The notes beneath the pieces are model-generated. The model searched no databases. It saw only the letters and a program-made list of their open reading frames with translations, and had not been told where the DNA came from. Below are positions 8,169 through 15,096 of a stretch of 64,000 bases of DNA, piece by piece; positions within the stretch are counted from its first letter, which is position 1; each line of letters begins with the position of its first letter. The stretch is from Butyrivibrio sp. GTDB lineage: Bacteria; Bacillota; Clostridia; Lachnospirales; Lachnospiraceae. The stretch covers positions 1 to 64,000 of the forward strand of contig JAGAAO010000035.1 of NCBI GenBank assembly GCA_017615275.1, given 5' to 3'. Both the position numbers and the translations under genes were made by a program.

Positions 8169-8512
8169 TTAGTTCGCTGATGGAATACAATGGATATCAT
8201 GCAAAAGTAGAGTTTGACCAAGAGGATCAGATTTTTATCGGCCATGTACTTGGAATAAATGACTCTTTGAATTTTCACGGAGAATCGGTAAAAGAGCTCA
8301 CACAGTCCATGCACGATTGTATAGATAATTATCTTGATTATTGTAAACAAGTCGGAAAAGAGCCGGAACGAGAGTTTAAAGGTTCTTTCAATGTGCGTAT
8401 TAAGCCGGAACAGCACAAAAAAATTGCTTTATATGCTGCAAATGAGGGAATTACAATTAATCAGTTTGTATCAAGGGCAATAGATGATGAACTTGATATT
8501 CTTGAAGGATAA
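8165..8512 (+). CDS. hicB: HicB-family antitoxin
   Basis: A 115-residue partner of HicA. The N-terminal part has the degenerate RNase-H-like HicB fold (YNGYHAKVEFDQEDQIFIGHVLGIND, then FHGESVKELTQSMHDCIDNYL). The C-terminal NVRIKPEQHKKIALYAANEGITINQFVSRAID is a ribbon-helix-helix DNA-binding domain, so it probably autorepresses the pair. AGGTGAG lies just before the ATG, a better site than that of hicA. The order toxin-antitoxin with a 4-bp overlap is the standard hicAB arrangement, and a terminator follows. Confidence 0.85.
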   Translation: MISSLMEYNGYHAKVEFDQEDQIFIGHVLGINDSLNFHGESVKELTQSMHDCIDNYLDYCKQVGKEPEREFKGSFNVRIKPEQHKKIALYAANEGITINQFVSRAIDDELDILEG

Positions 8513-8535
8513 ATTGGAATAATTTTAAGATTTAA

Positions 8536-8576
8536 AAAAAGTACCAAGCGAAACATGATCCGTGAGGTACTTTTTT
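8536..8576 (+). terminator. Rho-independent terminator after hicAB
   Basis: AAAAAGTACC at 8536-8545 pairs with GGTACTTTTT at 8566-8575 around a 20-nt loop, and the right arm runs directly into six T. It closes the long run of plus-strand genes from the start of the window. Confidence 0.75.
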
Positions 8577-8623
8577 GATATCACAGCTGTATAATTATTT
8601 TAATTGAAAAAAAGGCATATAAT

Positions 8624-8692
8624 ATGGGATTGGAAGCCATGTTCAAAGCATTATTCAAAAAAGACTATAAGATAAAAAGTACAAAAAAATAA
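8624..8692 (+). CDS. Possible 22-residue basic small protein
   Basis: ATG 8624 follows AAAGG (8612-8616) at a good distance and opens a 22-codon frame ending in TAA. The peptide starts MGLEAMFKALFKKDYK and ends KSTKK: an amphipathic, lysine-rich helix with hydrophobic Leu, Met and Phe on one face. TATAAT occurs at 8590-8595. It could be a genuine small protein (leader or membrane-active peptide) or a C-terminal remnant of a lost gene. There is no family evidence. Confidence 0.3.
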   Translation: MGLEAMFKALFKKDYKIKSTKK

Positions 8693-8731
8693 GACCGTTA
8701 TAGAAAAAGTTTTTTTAAGGTGATATATACA

Positions 8732-9193
8732 ATGATACGTAAAGCAGAAAGAAAAGATCTGTCCAGAATTGCAGAAATTCTGGTGTTTGTAAAAAGAATA
8801 AAGTACAGACCAATATTCCAAAATGATGATTATTCTTTCGGGGATTTGCAAGTAATAAGAGTCGCGGAGGAATATGATACCCCGGAGATCCTTGATAACA
8901 TGTGGGTATATGATGATGGGATTGTAAAAGGCTTGATCCATGTAATTGATAAAGAGGTCGCGGAGCTCTATGTCGATTATTTCTTTTGGGGACAGGGAAT
9001 CGGAGCGGCTCTACTGGAATTTGCCAAAGATAAGTTCAAGGTCAATTTTTTGTGGGCGCTTGAAAAGAATGCAGACGCTATAAGATTTTACGAAGCGCAT
9101 GGTTTCTATGATTGCGGCGAAAGGAAACTTGAAGAAGACACGCCGGAATATTTGATAAAAATGAAAGCCGATCATGCAGGAGAAAAAATATGA
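8732..9193 (+). CDS. GNAT-family N-acetyltransferase
   Basis: A 153-residue acetyltransferase. It begins MIRKAERKDLSRIAEIL, the usual GNAT first strand and helix. Motif A is YFFWGQGIGAALLEFAK (QGIGAAL fits Q/RxxGxG/A) and motif B ends NADAIRFYEAHGFYDCGE. The active-site region looks intact. The start at 8732 follows AAGGTG with 9-bp spacing; a GTG at 8720 is in frame but lies inside the ribosome site. It overlaps the CAT-like gene by ATGA, suggesting one transcript. Confidence 0.8.
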   Translation: MIRKAERKDLSRIAEILVFVKRIKYRPIFQNDDYSFGDLQVIRVAEEYDTPEILDNMWVYDDGIVKGLIHVIDKEVAELYVDYFFWGQGIGAALLEFAKDKFKVNFLWALEKNADAIRFYEAHGFYDCGERKLEEDTPEYLIKMKADHAGEKI

Positions 9194-9846
9194 ACTACAA
9201 AGTAATTGATATGGAGACATACTACCGAAAAGGCGTATTCCGTCATTTTTCGGAGGACTGTAAATGCTCAACCTCGATGACAGCCAGGATTGATGTTACT
9301 GATCTGGTTCTTTTTTCCAAAAAGGCAGGATCAAAGTTCTACATCAATTTCCTCTATATTCTTTCAAAGATTCTCAACTCGCGCGAAGATTACAGAATGG
9401 GGTATTTCTGGGAGACGAACGAGCTGATCTGCTACGATGTGATCAATCCTACGCAGTATATTTTTCACGAAGATACCGAGACTTGCACTCCGGTATATAC
9501 CGAATATGATGAGAACTACGAAAGTTTTTATGCAGGCGCTCTGAAGGATGTTGAGGATGCCAAGAAAACAAGAGAGTATATGCTGGATATGGCAAATCAT
9601 CCGAATTGGTTTGATGCATCTTACATATCATGGCTTTCGTACGATTCGCTCAATATTGAACTTCCGGACGGATATCTGTTTTTTGCCCCTATTATCAATT
9701 GGGGAAAATATCGCGAAGAAAACGGCAGACTTCTTATGCCCGTGAGCGTTCGCTTAAACCATGCGATTGCAGACGGCTATCTCGTTGCGAATGTATTCCG
9801 TCTTTTGGAAAAAGAGATAAAGGCTTTTGTTGAACACGAATCATAG
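9190..9846 (+). CDS. CatA-like (chloramphenicol acetyltransferase family) acyltransferase
   Basis: A 218-residue protein of normal CAT length. The catalytic HxxxDG motif is present as NHAIADG near residues 189-195; the first His of the classical HHxxxDG is Asn, but the catalytic His and structural Asp-Gly are kept. Other family traits are RKGVFRHF (N-terminal substrate strand) and PIINWGKY. It is probably a CatA-like O-acyltransferase; chloramphenicol resistance should not be assumed, since many clostridial homologues act on other alcohols. The start overlaps the GNAT stop by 4 bp. Confidence 0.75.
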   Translation: MNYKVIDMETYYRKGVFRHFSEDCKCSTSMTARIDVTDLVLFSKKAGSKFYINFLYILSKILNSREDYRMGYFWETNELICYDVINPTQYIFHEDTETCTPVYTEYDENYESFYAGALKDVEDAKKTREYMLDMANHPNWFDASYISWLSYDSLNIELPDGYLFFAPIINWGKYREENGRLLMPVSVRLNHAIADGYLVANVFRLLEKEIKAFVEHES

Positions 9847-9884
9847 TCGTGTAAGATAATATCAATGAGAGAAAGGGAGATGGC

Positions 9885-10322
9885 ATGTTTGAAATAAGAG
9901 ATTGTAAGGATTACGAAGTGGCAAAAATGCTGATCAGGGAATACTCTGAAATAAAAGGTGCGGAGAGCTGTTTCGTATCATTGGATAAAGAATTGGCTGA
10001 TCTTGGAATGTACTATAAGGATGGGGCACTTTTGATAGGGTATGAAAATGAAAACCCCATAGCCACAATCGCAATTAAGCGTGTTGATGAAGATACTTGC
10101 GAAGCAAAAAGGTTATATATTAAGCCGGAATATCGTGGGAAAGGCTATGCAAGAATTCTTATGAATGAGATGCTGGACAGAAGTAGGGGGCTCGGTTATA
10201 AAGAAGTGACGTTTACTACCAAGCCTGCAGTGATGAGTGTGGGATATGGGCTATATAAGCGCATGGGTTTTGAAGAAGTGAATTGTGCTGACGGCGTGGC
10301 TTCAATGAGAATGGTTTTGTGA
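9885..10322 (+). CDS. GNAT-family N-acetyltransferase
   Basis: A 145-residue acetyltransferase of short GNAT type. Motif A is complete: LYIKPEYRGKGYARILMNEML, with RGKGYA matching RxxGxG/A for acetyl-CoA. The end, GYGLYKRMGFEEVN, is motif B. It resembles the group that acetylates small amines or peptide N-termini. AAAGGGAGATGGC precedes the ATG. It is 39 bp upstream of the chromate transporter pair and may share its message. Confidence 0.8.
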   Translation: MFEIRDCKDYEVAKMLIREYSEIKGAESCFVSLDKELADLGMYYKDGALLIGYENENPIATIAIKRVDEDTCEAKRLYIKPEYRGKGYARILMNEMLDRSRGLGYKEVTFTTKPAVMSVGYGLYKRMGFEEVNCADGVASMRMVL

Positions 10323-10361
10323 GCGGAATGTTTTAGTATGTCGCACTAAGGAGGTGGAGCT

Positions 10362-10937
10362 TTGCCTTTGCTGTTTGAGCTGTTTTTTACTTTCGCTAAG
10401 GTGGGATTATTTACATTTGGCGGGGGATATGCAATGCTCTCGCTTATAGAGAATATATGTGTTGAAAAGAAAAAATGGATAACTCATGATGAGATGATGA
10501 ATATCACGGTGATTGCTGAATCAACACCGGGACCGATTGCCATAAACTGTGCAACCTATGTTGGGTATAAACAGGGGAAGATGATCGGAGCGGTGTTGGC
10601 TACACTTGGAATGGTTTTGCCTTCATTTATCATTATATATGTAATATCCCGGTTCCTTGATCGCTTTTTGGAGATAAATTGGGTCGCAAGTGCATTTCAG
10701 GGCATTAAGATGGCGGTAGGCATACTGATTATTGATGCGGCAGTTAAGATGCTACGCAAGATGAAGAAAAAGCCGATGCAGATTATAATCGTTGTCTGTT
10801 CTACAGTTGCGATGATCATAATAAGCGTTTTTTCTCTTCACATATCTTCTATGATACTTATGGCTGTTGCTGCCATAATAGGCATAACAGTATTTATGAT
10901 TAAAGAAAAAGCAGGGAAGGAGATGTCAAAAAGATGA
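10362..10937 (+). CDS. Chromate transporter ChrA, N-terminal half-type subunit
   Basis: A 191-residue membrane protein with about five hydrophobic segments and the CHR signature: FAKVGLFTFGGGYAML near the start and ESTPGPIAINCATYVGY near residues 55-70. Full ChrA proteins are about 400 residues with two such domains; this is a single-domain half, followed by the partner half with a 4-bp overlap, so the two would form an antiparallel heterodimer. The start is TTG at 10362 with a perfect AAGGAGGTG at 10348-10356. Chromate (or another oxyanion) efflux is inferred from family. Confidence 0.85.
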   Translation: MPLLFELFFTFAKVGLFTFGGGYAMLSLIENICVEKKKWITHDEMMNITVIAESTPGPIAINCATYVGYKQGKMIGAVLATLGMVLPSFIIIYVISRFLDRFLEINWVASAFQGIKMAVGILIIDAAVKMLRKMKKKPMQIIIVVCSTVAMIIISVFSLHISSMILMAVAAIIGITVFMIKEKAGKEMSKR

Positions 10938-11494
10938 TTTATCTCGATCTGCTGATTGGATTTCTGGAAGTGGGATTCTTTTCTTTTGGAGGAGCTTATG
11001 CAGCGATTCCGCTTATTCGTGATGTGGTGCAATCACGTGGATGGCTTGACGATGAGATGCTATCCTATATGATCGCGATAAGTGAGAGTACTCCGGGACC
11101 TATAATGGTAAATATGGCAACGTATGTTGGCAGCCTTAAAGGTGGAATTCTTGGTGCGGCTATAGCAACGTCCGCTGTGGTTTTGCCGGCTTTTTTAATA
11201 ATCATTCTTATAATGGTTGTGTTAAAAAAGCTTCTTCAAAATAAGTTTGTTAATGCGGCGCTTAGTGGTTTAAAGCCTTGCATTATAGGAATAATTCTTT
11301 CTACCGGTATCATGCTGGTAATTAAAAACTGTGAAATATCTTCATCCGAAACTATGAATGTTCCGGCAATATGTCTCACAGCTGTAATGGCTTTTATATA
11401 TTTTGGTTCAAGGAAACTTTTGAAAAATGGAATTTCACCCATAATGCTGATTTGCATATCCGCAGTGGTTGGGATAATAGCATATGGGATTTAG
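10934..11494 (+). CDS. Chromate transporter ChrA, second half-type subunit
   Basis: A 186-residue membrane protein homologous to the preceding gene: FLEVGFFSFGGAYAAIPLI at the N-terminus and ESTPGPIMVNMATYVG about 55 residues in, followed by four or five further hydrophobic segments. As a separate short-chain CHR protein it should pair with the upstream half. The ATGA overlap supports equal translation. The C-terminal part diverges between the halves, as expected for opposite membrane topology. Confidence 0.85.
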   Translation: MIYLDLLIGFLEVGFFSFGGAYAAIPLIRDVVQSRGWLDDEMLSYMIAISESTPGPIMVNMATYVGSLKGGILGAAIATSAVVLPAFLIIILIMVVLKKLLQNKFVNAALSGLKPCIIGIILSTGIMLVIKNCEISSSETMNVPAICLTAVMAFIYFGSRKLLKNGISPIMLICISAVVGIIAYGI

Positions 11495-11532
11495 CAGGAT
11501 GAGTAAAGTCCCTTGGAGTTTCGCTTAAGAAA

Positions 11533-11721
11533 ATGTATGGTTTTGAAATATTCCTGGCTAAGCTCATGGGCTTTCTTACGGAGGAGAATGGAGAGCTGGT
11601 TTTGACAAAGAAAGGCGCCTTTTATTTTCATTATTATGAGAATTATTACACATTGTCTTACATCGACAAGATGTGGGGACTCATGAGAAACGAAGCTTTC
11701 CCGAAGGGGATGACGCTGTGA
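11533..11721 (+). pseudogene. C-terminal fragment of a radical-SAM coproporphyrinogen-oxidase-like protein
   Basis: A 62-residue frame whose sequence (LTEENGELVLTKKGAFYFHY, then YTLSYIDKMWGLM) resembles the extreme C-terminus of HemW/HemZ-like coproporphyrinogen III oxidase family proteins, which are about 450 residues. The radical SAM core and cluster cysteines are absent and no strong ribosome binding site precedes it. I read it as the tail of a deleted gene. Moderate certainty, from memory of the family tail only. Confidence 0.5.
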
Positions 11722-11754
11722 TGATTGCAGGGGAAGCGGAGCGTGGATTTGTAG

Positions 11755-12288
11755 ATGAATGATTTGAAAATGAGTTCTTTTAGAAGAGTAAAAAAAGATG
11801 CGACGGATATTGAAGTCGTGGTTAATATATATAATTCAAACAGAGAGTTTTTGATTCATCATCTTGGTAAGGAGAAGGTGTCGGAGGGCTTTATTTCCTG
11901 TGAGATGCAAGAGATGGAAGAGCATGGATTTTGCTCGGATCTGATAATTGAAGATGGGCGAGGTATTGGAATTGTCGACTACATGCTTCAAGATGATGGA
12001 TATGTTTATCTTTCAATGCTGATGCTTGATTCGTCGGTTCAGAAGTTCGGAAAAGGAACGGCGGTATACAAGCTTTTTGAGGAAAAGATGATTTCAGCCG
12101 GAGCATTGAAAATCCGCATAGATGTCGTCGACGATTATGAGCCCAATGTGATTCCGTTCTGGGAAAAGCAAGGTTTTGTGGCAAAGCGAAGCGATGCGCT
12201 GACGTGGGGCGACAAGACTTCGAGCGTCGTGGTGATGGAGAAAGAAGTTGGGAGAAAAGAGTTTCCGCTAGATAAGCTTCGAGCTTAG
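11755..12288 (+). CDS. GNAT-family N-acetyltransferase
   Basis: A 177-residue acetyltransferase. LMLDSSVQKFGKGTAVYKLFE is motif A (KFGKGTA fitting the acetyl-CoA loop), and NVIPFWEKQGFVAK is motif B. The start could be 11755 or the in-frame ATG at 11770; neither has a strong site, so expression may depend on upstream translation. Its last codons and stop lie in a stretch (12278-12290) identical to the right half of the hairpin element at 30059-30087, so an inserted repeat seems to have supplied the C-terminus. Confidence 0.75.
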   Translation: MNDLKMSSFRRVKKDATDIEVVVNIYNSNREFLIHHLGKEKVSEGFISCEMQEMEEHGFCSDLIIEDGRGIGIVDYMLQDDGYVYLSMLMLDSSVQKFGKGTAVYKLFEEKMISAGALKIRIDVVDDYEPNVIPFWEKQGFVAKRSDALTWGDKTSSVVVMEKEVGRKEFPLDKLRA

Positions 12289-12312
12289 TGGGAAGATTAG
12301 TCGCAAGTGTAG

Positions 12313-12616
12313 TTGACTGCAGAAGAGAAAAGCACCGATATGAGTCAATGGATTTAGCGGGATAGATTGACCGCAGAAGAGAAAACACCGATATAAGTCA
12401 ATTGTTGGAGCAAGATTGTTTGACTGCAGGACAGATAATCTCAAAAGTGAGTCAAGTGGAGGAGGATTTTTATATGACTGCAGAAGCGAAAAGTGCCAAT
12501 GTGAGTCAAACACAGCTGCAAAAAATCTTGATTGCAAAAGAGCAAATTGCCGATGTGAGTCAACCACTGCTGCAAAATAGATTGACCGCAGAAGGAAAAA
12601 TGCAGACTGGAGTCAA
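12313..12616. repeat. Tandem dyad-repeat array 1 (six units, 54-bp period)
   Basis: Six units start at 12313, 12367, 12420, 12474, 12528 and 12582 (periods 54, 53, 54, 54, 54). Each is a 35-36-bp conserved element followed by a constant 18-bp variable spacer. Elements begin TTGACTGCAG or TTGACCGCAG and end AGTCAA, so the ends are inverted copies (TTGACT/AGTCAA) around a purine-rich core GAAGAGAAAAG then CGATATG. Units are 70-95 percent alike by eye. Frames stay open on both strands with 18-residue periodicity, but one 53-bp unit breaks them, so coding is doubtful. It fills the gap between a GNAT and a Nudix gene. Confidence 0.9.
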
Positions 12617-12669
12617 CCGCTGCCACATATTCAATTCAAAACAAGATAGTATATCCGAAGGAGAAAGAC

Positions 12670-13095
12670 ATGCAGATAAGATTTTATGACGAGAAGGAAG
12701 ATTCACTGCTTAAATTTGCGGTTATTATTGCGAAGGCGGATGGAAAGTATGTGTTCTGCATGCACAGAGAGCGCAGCACATATGAGATTCCGGGTGGGCA
12801 CAGAGAGAACGGTGAATCTATATTGGACGCGGCAAAGCGTGAGCTATATGAGGAGACGGGGGCGGTGAAGTATGACATCAAACCTGTTTGTATCTATTCT
12901 GTAACTGCGCCTGATGAGTTTGGCGGCGCAGAAACTTTCGGCGGGTTGTTCTTTGCTGAGATTGAAGAGTTGGAAGAAGAACTCTACAGCGAGATTGAGC
13001 GAATCGCTTTCTTTGACGCGGTGCCGTCTGAGTTGACTTATCCGCTGATCCAGCCAAAGCTGATCGAAGAGGCAGAAAGACGCGGATTTTGTTGA
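12670..13095 (+). CDS. Nudix hydrolase
   Basis: A 141-residue Nudix protein. The catalytic box is GGHRENGESILDAAKREL followed by YEETGA, a full match to Gx5Ex7REUxEExGU. Small size and the N-terminal KFAVIIAKADGKYVFCMH strand fit the 8-oxo-dGTP diphosphatase/ADP-ribose pyrophosphatase-like housecleaning group; the real substrate cannot be told. AAGGAGA lies at 12658-12664 before the ATG. It follows repeat array 1 by about 50 bp, and its stop is 18 bp before the next start. Confidence 0.85.
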   Translation: MQIRFYDEKEDSLLKFAVIIAKADGKYVFCMHRERSTYEIPGGHRENGESILDAAKRELYEETGAVKYDIKPVCIYSVTAPDEFGGAETFGGLFFAEIEELEEELYSEIERIAFFDAVPSELTYPLIQPKLIEEAERRGFC

Positions 13096-13112
13096 GTTTG
13101 GAGGCTTATCGG

Positions 13113-13736
13113 ATGGAGAGATATGAATTCGGAAATCCTGATTCTGCAAATATACTTGTGCAGCTGATTGGAGATCATGAACTTAGTGGCATGGAAAAAG
13201 AAGTTGCGCATATAAGGGAGATGGCGGGAGAGGATTTCTTCTTGCAGGCGTATAAAGTTGATGATTGGAATTTGGAGCTGTCGCCGTGGCAGGCGCCCGC
13301 GGTGTTTGGAGATGCAGGCTTTGGCGGTGGTGCGGGCGATACGCTGAAGGAAATTCTGCCGGAGCTTACTCATGACAATAAGACATACTTCATCGGAGGA
13401 TACTCGCTTGCAGGCTTATTTGCGCTGTGGGCGGCTTATCAAACGGATCTTTTTAAAGGAGTGGCAGCAGCTTCTCCGTCGATATGGTTTCCCGGATTTG
13501 TTGATTATATGAAGGCTGGCGAGATTAAGGCTGACAGAGTGTATCTGAGCCTCGGTAATCGCGAGGCGAAGACGAGGAATCCCGTAATGGCGATTGTCAC
13601 AGATTGCATTGAAATGTCTTTTGACCTGCTGCGGAAGCAGGGCGTTACGAGCACGCTCGAATGGAATGAAGGGAATCATTTCAAGGATGCGGACATTAGG
13701 ACTGCGAAGGCCTTTGCGTGGGTGCTGCGAAAATGA
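13113..13736 (+). CDS. Alpha/beta-hydrolase, esterase-like
   Basis: A 207-residue protein related to the putative esterase/enterochelin esterase branch. The nucleophile elbow is GGYSLAGLFALW (about 107), the acid is likely near LSLGNREAKTR, and the His is in WNEGNHFKDAD. The middle, AAASPSIWFPGF, is typical of the group. The start at 13113 has GGAGG (13100-13104) 8 bp upstream; a TTG at 13089 is less likely. It ends the first run of small-enzyme genes. Confidence 0.75.
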   Translation: MERYEFGNPDSANILVQLIGDHELSGMEKEVAHIREMAGEDFFLQAYKVDDWNLELSPWQAPAVFGDAGFGGGAGDTLKEILPELTHDNKTYFIGGYSLAGLFALWAAYQTDLFKGVAAASPSIWFPGFVDYMKAGEIKADRVYLSLGNREAKTRNPVMAIVTDCIEMSFDLLRKQGVTSTLEWNEGNHFKDADIRTAKAFAWVLRK

Positions 13737-13828
13737 ATCTCATGAAAAGTATTTCATTTTTTAACAAATCCAAAAGAAACACAAAAGAAAATAGATGTGC
13801 AAAATGTTGGAAAACAAAGAAAAAATCA

Positions 13829-13856
13829 TTGACTGATAGTGCATCCTCTATATATC
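13829..13856 (+). promoter_or_regulatory. Candidate promoter for the alcohol dehydrogenase
   Basis: TTGACT at 13829-13834 is followed 16 bp later by TATATC at 13851-13856. The 193-bp gap before the dehydrogenase otherwise holds no gene. The -10 is imperfect, so this is only a candidate. Confidence 0.35.
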
Positions 13857-13929
13857 ATGGTATAAGAAGTGAATACTGTGTGTTAAAATTGCACACTCAC
13901 ATCATGATACCAAAAGGAGGAGATATCTA

Positions 13930-15009
13930 ATGGAGCAACAGACAATGAAGGGTTTTGCAATGATCAAGATCGGCGAAGTTGGTTGGATCAATAAGGAAGT
14001 GCCTAAGTGCGGTCCTCTTGATGCTATTTGTAAACCCCTCGCTATTTCTATTTGTACTTCAGATGTACATACGGTATGGGAAGGTGCTGTTGGAGAGCGC
14101 CACAACATGATCCTCGGACATGAGGGATGCGGGGAAGTTGTTGAGGTTGGAGAACTGGTAAAAGACTTCAAGCCCGGCGACAGAGTACTTGTACCTGCTA
14201 TTACACCTGATTGGAACTCGTTGGAAGCACAGGCAGGATATTCGATGCACTCAGGCGGAATGCTTGCCGGATGGAAGTTCTCAAACTTCAAAGATGGTTT
14301 GGACGCAGAGTATTTCCATGTAAATGATGCAGACGGAAACCTTGCACTTCTTCCCGATGATATCAATATAGTTGATGCTTGTATGCTTTCTGATATGGTT
14401 CCCACCGGATTCCACGGTGTAGAACTTGCGGATGTTCAGTTCGGTGATACGGTATTGGTAGTAGGTATCGGACCTGTTGGTCTTATGAGTGTTGCGGGAT
14501 CTGCTCTCAGAGGCGCATCAAGAATCATTGCCGTAGGCACACGTCCTAAATGTGTGGAAGCAGCTAAGAAGTATGGCGCAACAGATTTTATCAATTACAA
14601 GAACGGTTCTATCGAAGATCAGGTAATGGATCTGACACACGGAAAGGGCGTAGACAGAGTTGTAATCGCAGGTGGTAATGTTGATACATTCGATTCAGCG
14701 GTTAAATCGGTTAAGCCCGGCGGACTTATCGGTAACGTAAACTACTTAGGAAGCGGTGACTACATCAGCATTCCCAGAACCGACTGGGGTGTTGGAATGG
14801 GACACAAGCAGATCCGCGGAGGACTTATGCCCGGTGGAAGACTTCGTATGGAGAAGCTCAGCACATTGGTTTCTTCCGGAAGACTTGATGTCAGCCTTCT
14901 TGCATCACATGTATTTGAAGGATGGGATGCTATTCCCGGAGCTCTGCAGCTGATGAAGGATAAACCGGCAGAGCTTATCAAACCTGTTGTAAAGCTTGTT
15001 AATGAATAA
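13930..15009 (+). CDS. NADP-dependent secondary alcohol dehydrogenase (TBADH type)
   Basis: A 359-residue zinc alcohol dehydrogenase closely resembling the Thermoanaerobacter brockii/Clostridium beijerinckii isopropanol dehydrogenases: MKGFAM, GWINKE, CTSDVHTVWEGA, GERHNMILGHEG, VPAITPDW and HSGGMLAGWKFSN are hallmarks. Catalytic zinc ligands are Cys (about 43), His in LGHE (about 65) and Asp in LSDMVPTGFH (about 155); the structural zinc loop is absent, as in that family. The Rossmann motif is VVGIGPVGLM, and GTRPK in the NADP loop fits NADP specificity. It would interconvert 2-ketones/aldehydes and alcohols, a redox sink in fermentation. AAAGGAGGAG precedes the start. Confidence 0.9.
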   Translation: MEQQTMKGFAMIKIGEVGWINKEVPKCGPLDAICKPLAISICTSDVHTVWEGAVGERHNMILGHEGCGEVVEVGELVKDFKPGDRVLVPAITPDWNSLEAQAGYSMHSGGMLAGWKFSNFKDGLDAEYFHVNDADGNLALLPDDINIVDACMLSDMVPTGFHGVELADVQFGDTVLVVGIGPVGLMSVAGSALRGASRIIAVGTRPKCVEAAKKYGATDFINYKNGSIEDQVMDLTHGKGVDRVVIAGGNVDTFDSAVKSVKPGGLIGNVNYLGSGDYISIPRTDWGVGMGHKQIRGGLMPGGRLRMEKLSTLVSSGRLDVSLLASHVFEGWDAIPGALQLMKDKPAELIKPVVKLVNE

Positions 15010-15020
15010 AGAATGATATT

Positions 15021-15057
15021 AACAGCCGCAGATTTTGTAAAAAAATTTGCGGCTGTT
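15021..15057 (+). terminator. Hairpin after the alcohol dehydrogenase gene
   Basis: AACAGCCGCA (15021-15030) pairs perfectly with TGCGGCTGTT (15048-15057) around a 17-nt AT-rich loop. Only three T end the stem and no further T-run follows, so termination would be weak; it may instead be a processing or stability structure. Confidence 0.5.
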
Positions 15058-15096
15058 TACTCGATAAAAATAATAAAAGGAAATCACATACATCAT

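Noticed and set aside
9190-9846. Calling the CAT-like gene a chloramphenicol resistance gene
   Set aside because: The HHxxxDG motif is NHAIADG and no resistance context is present; many such clostridial proteins act on other substrates.
187-12288. The small-enzyme gene chain as an integron cassette array
   Set aside because: No integrase gene and no recurring recombination site between genes were seen; many neighbours overlap directly, which cassettes do not.
12313-12616. Array 1 as a CRISPR array (36-bp repeats, regular spacers)
   Set aside because: The 18-bp spacers are too short for CRISPR, repeats vary by several bases between units, spacers are partly alike, and no cas gene is in the window. 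Arrays 2 and 3 fail for the same reasons.
12402-12689. Open frame across array 1 with 18-residue repeats as a protein gene
   Set aside because: Frames are open on both strands simply because the unit is a multiple of three; the one 53-bp unit shifts the frame, the supposed start has no ribosome site and the frame runs into the Nudix gene.
13718-13930. Short plus-strand frame between the esterase and alcohol dehydrogenase genes
   Set aside because: Its composition is that of AT-rich spacer (many Lys and Asn), it has no ribosome site and it overlaps the probable promoter.
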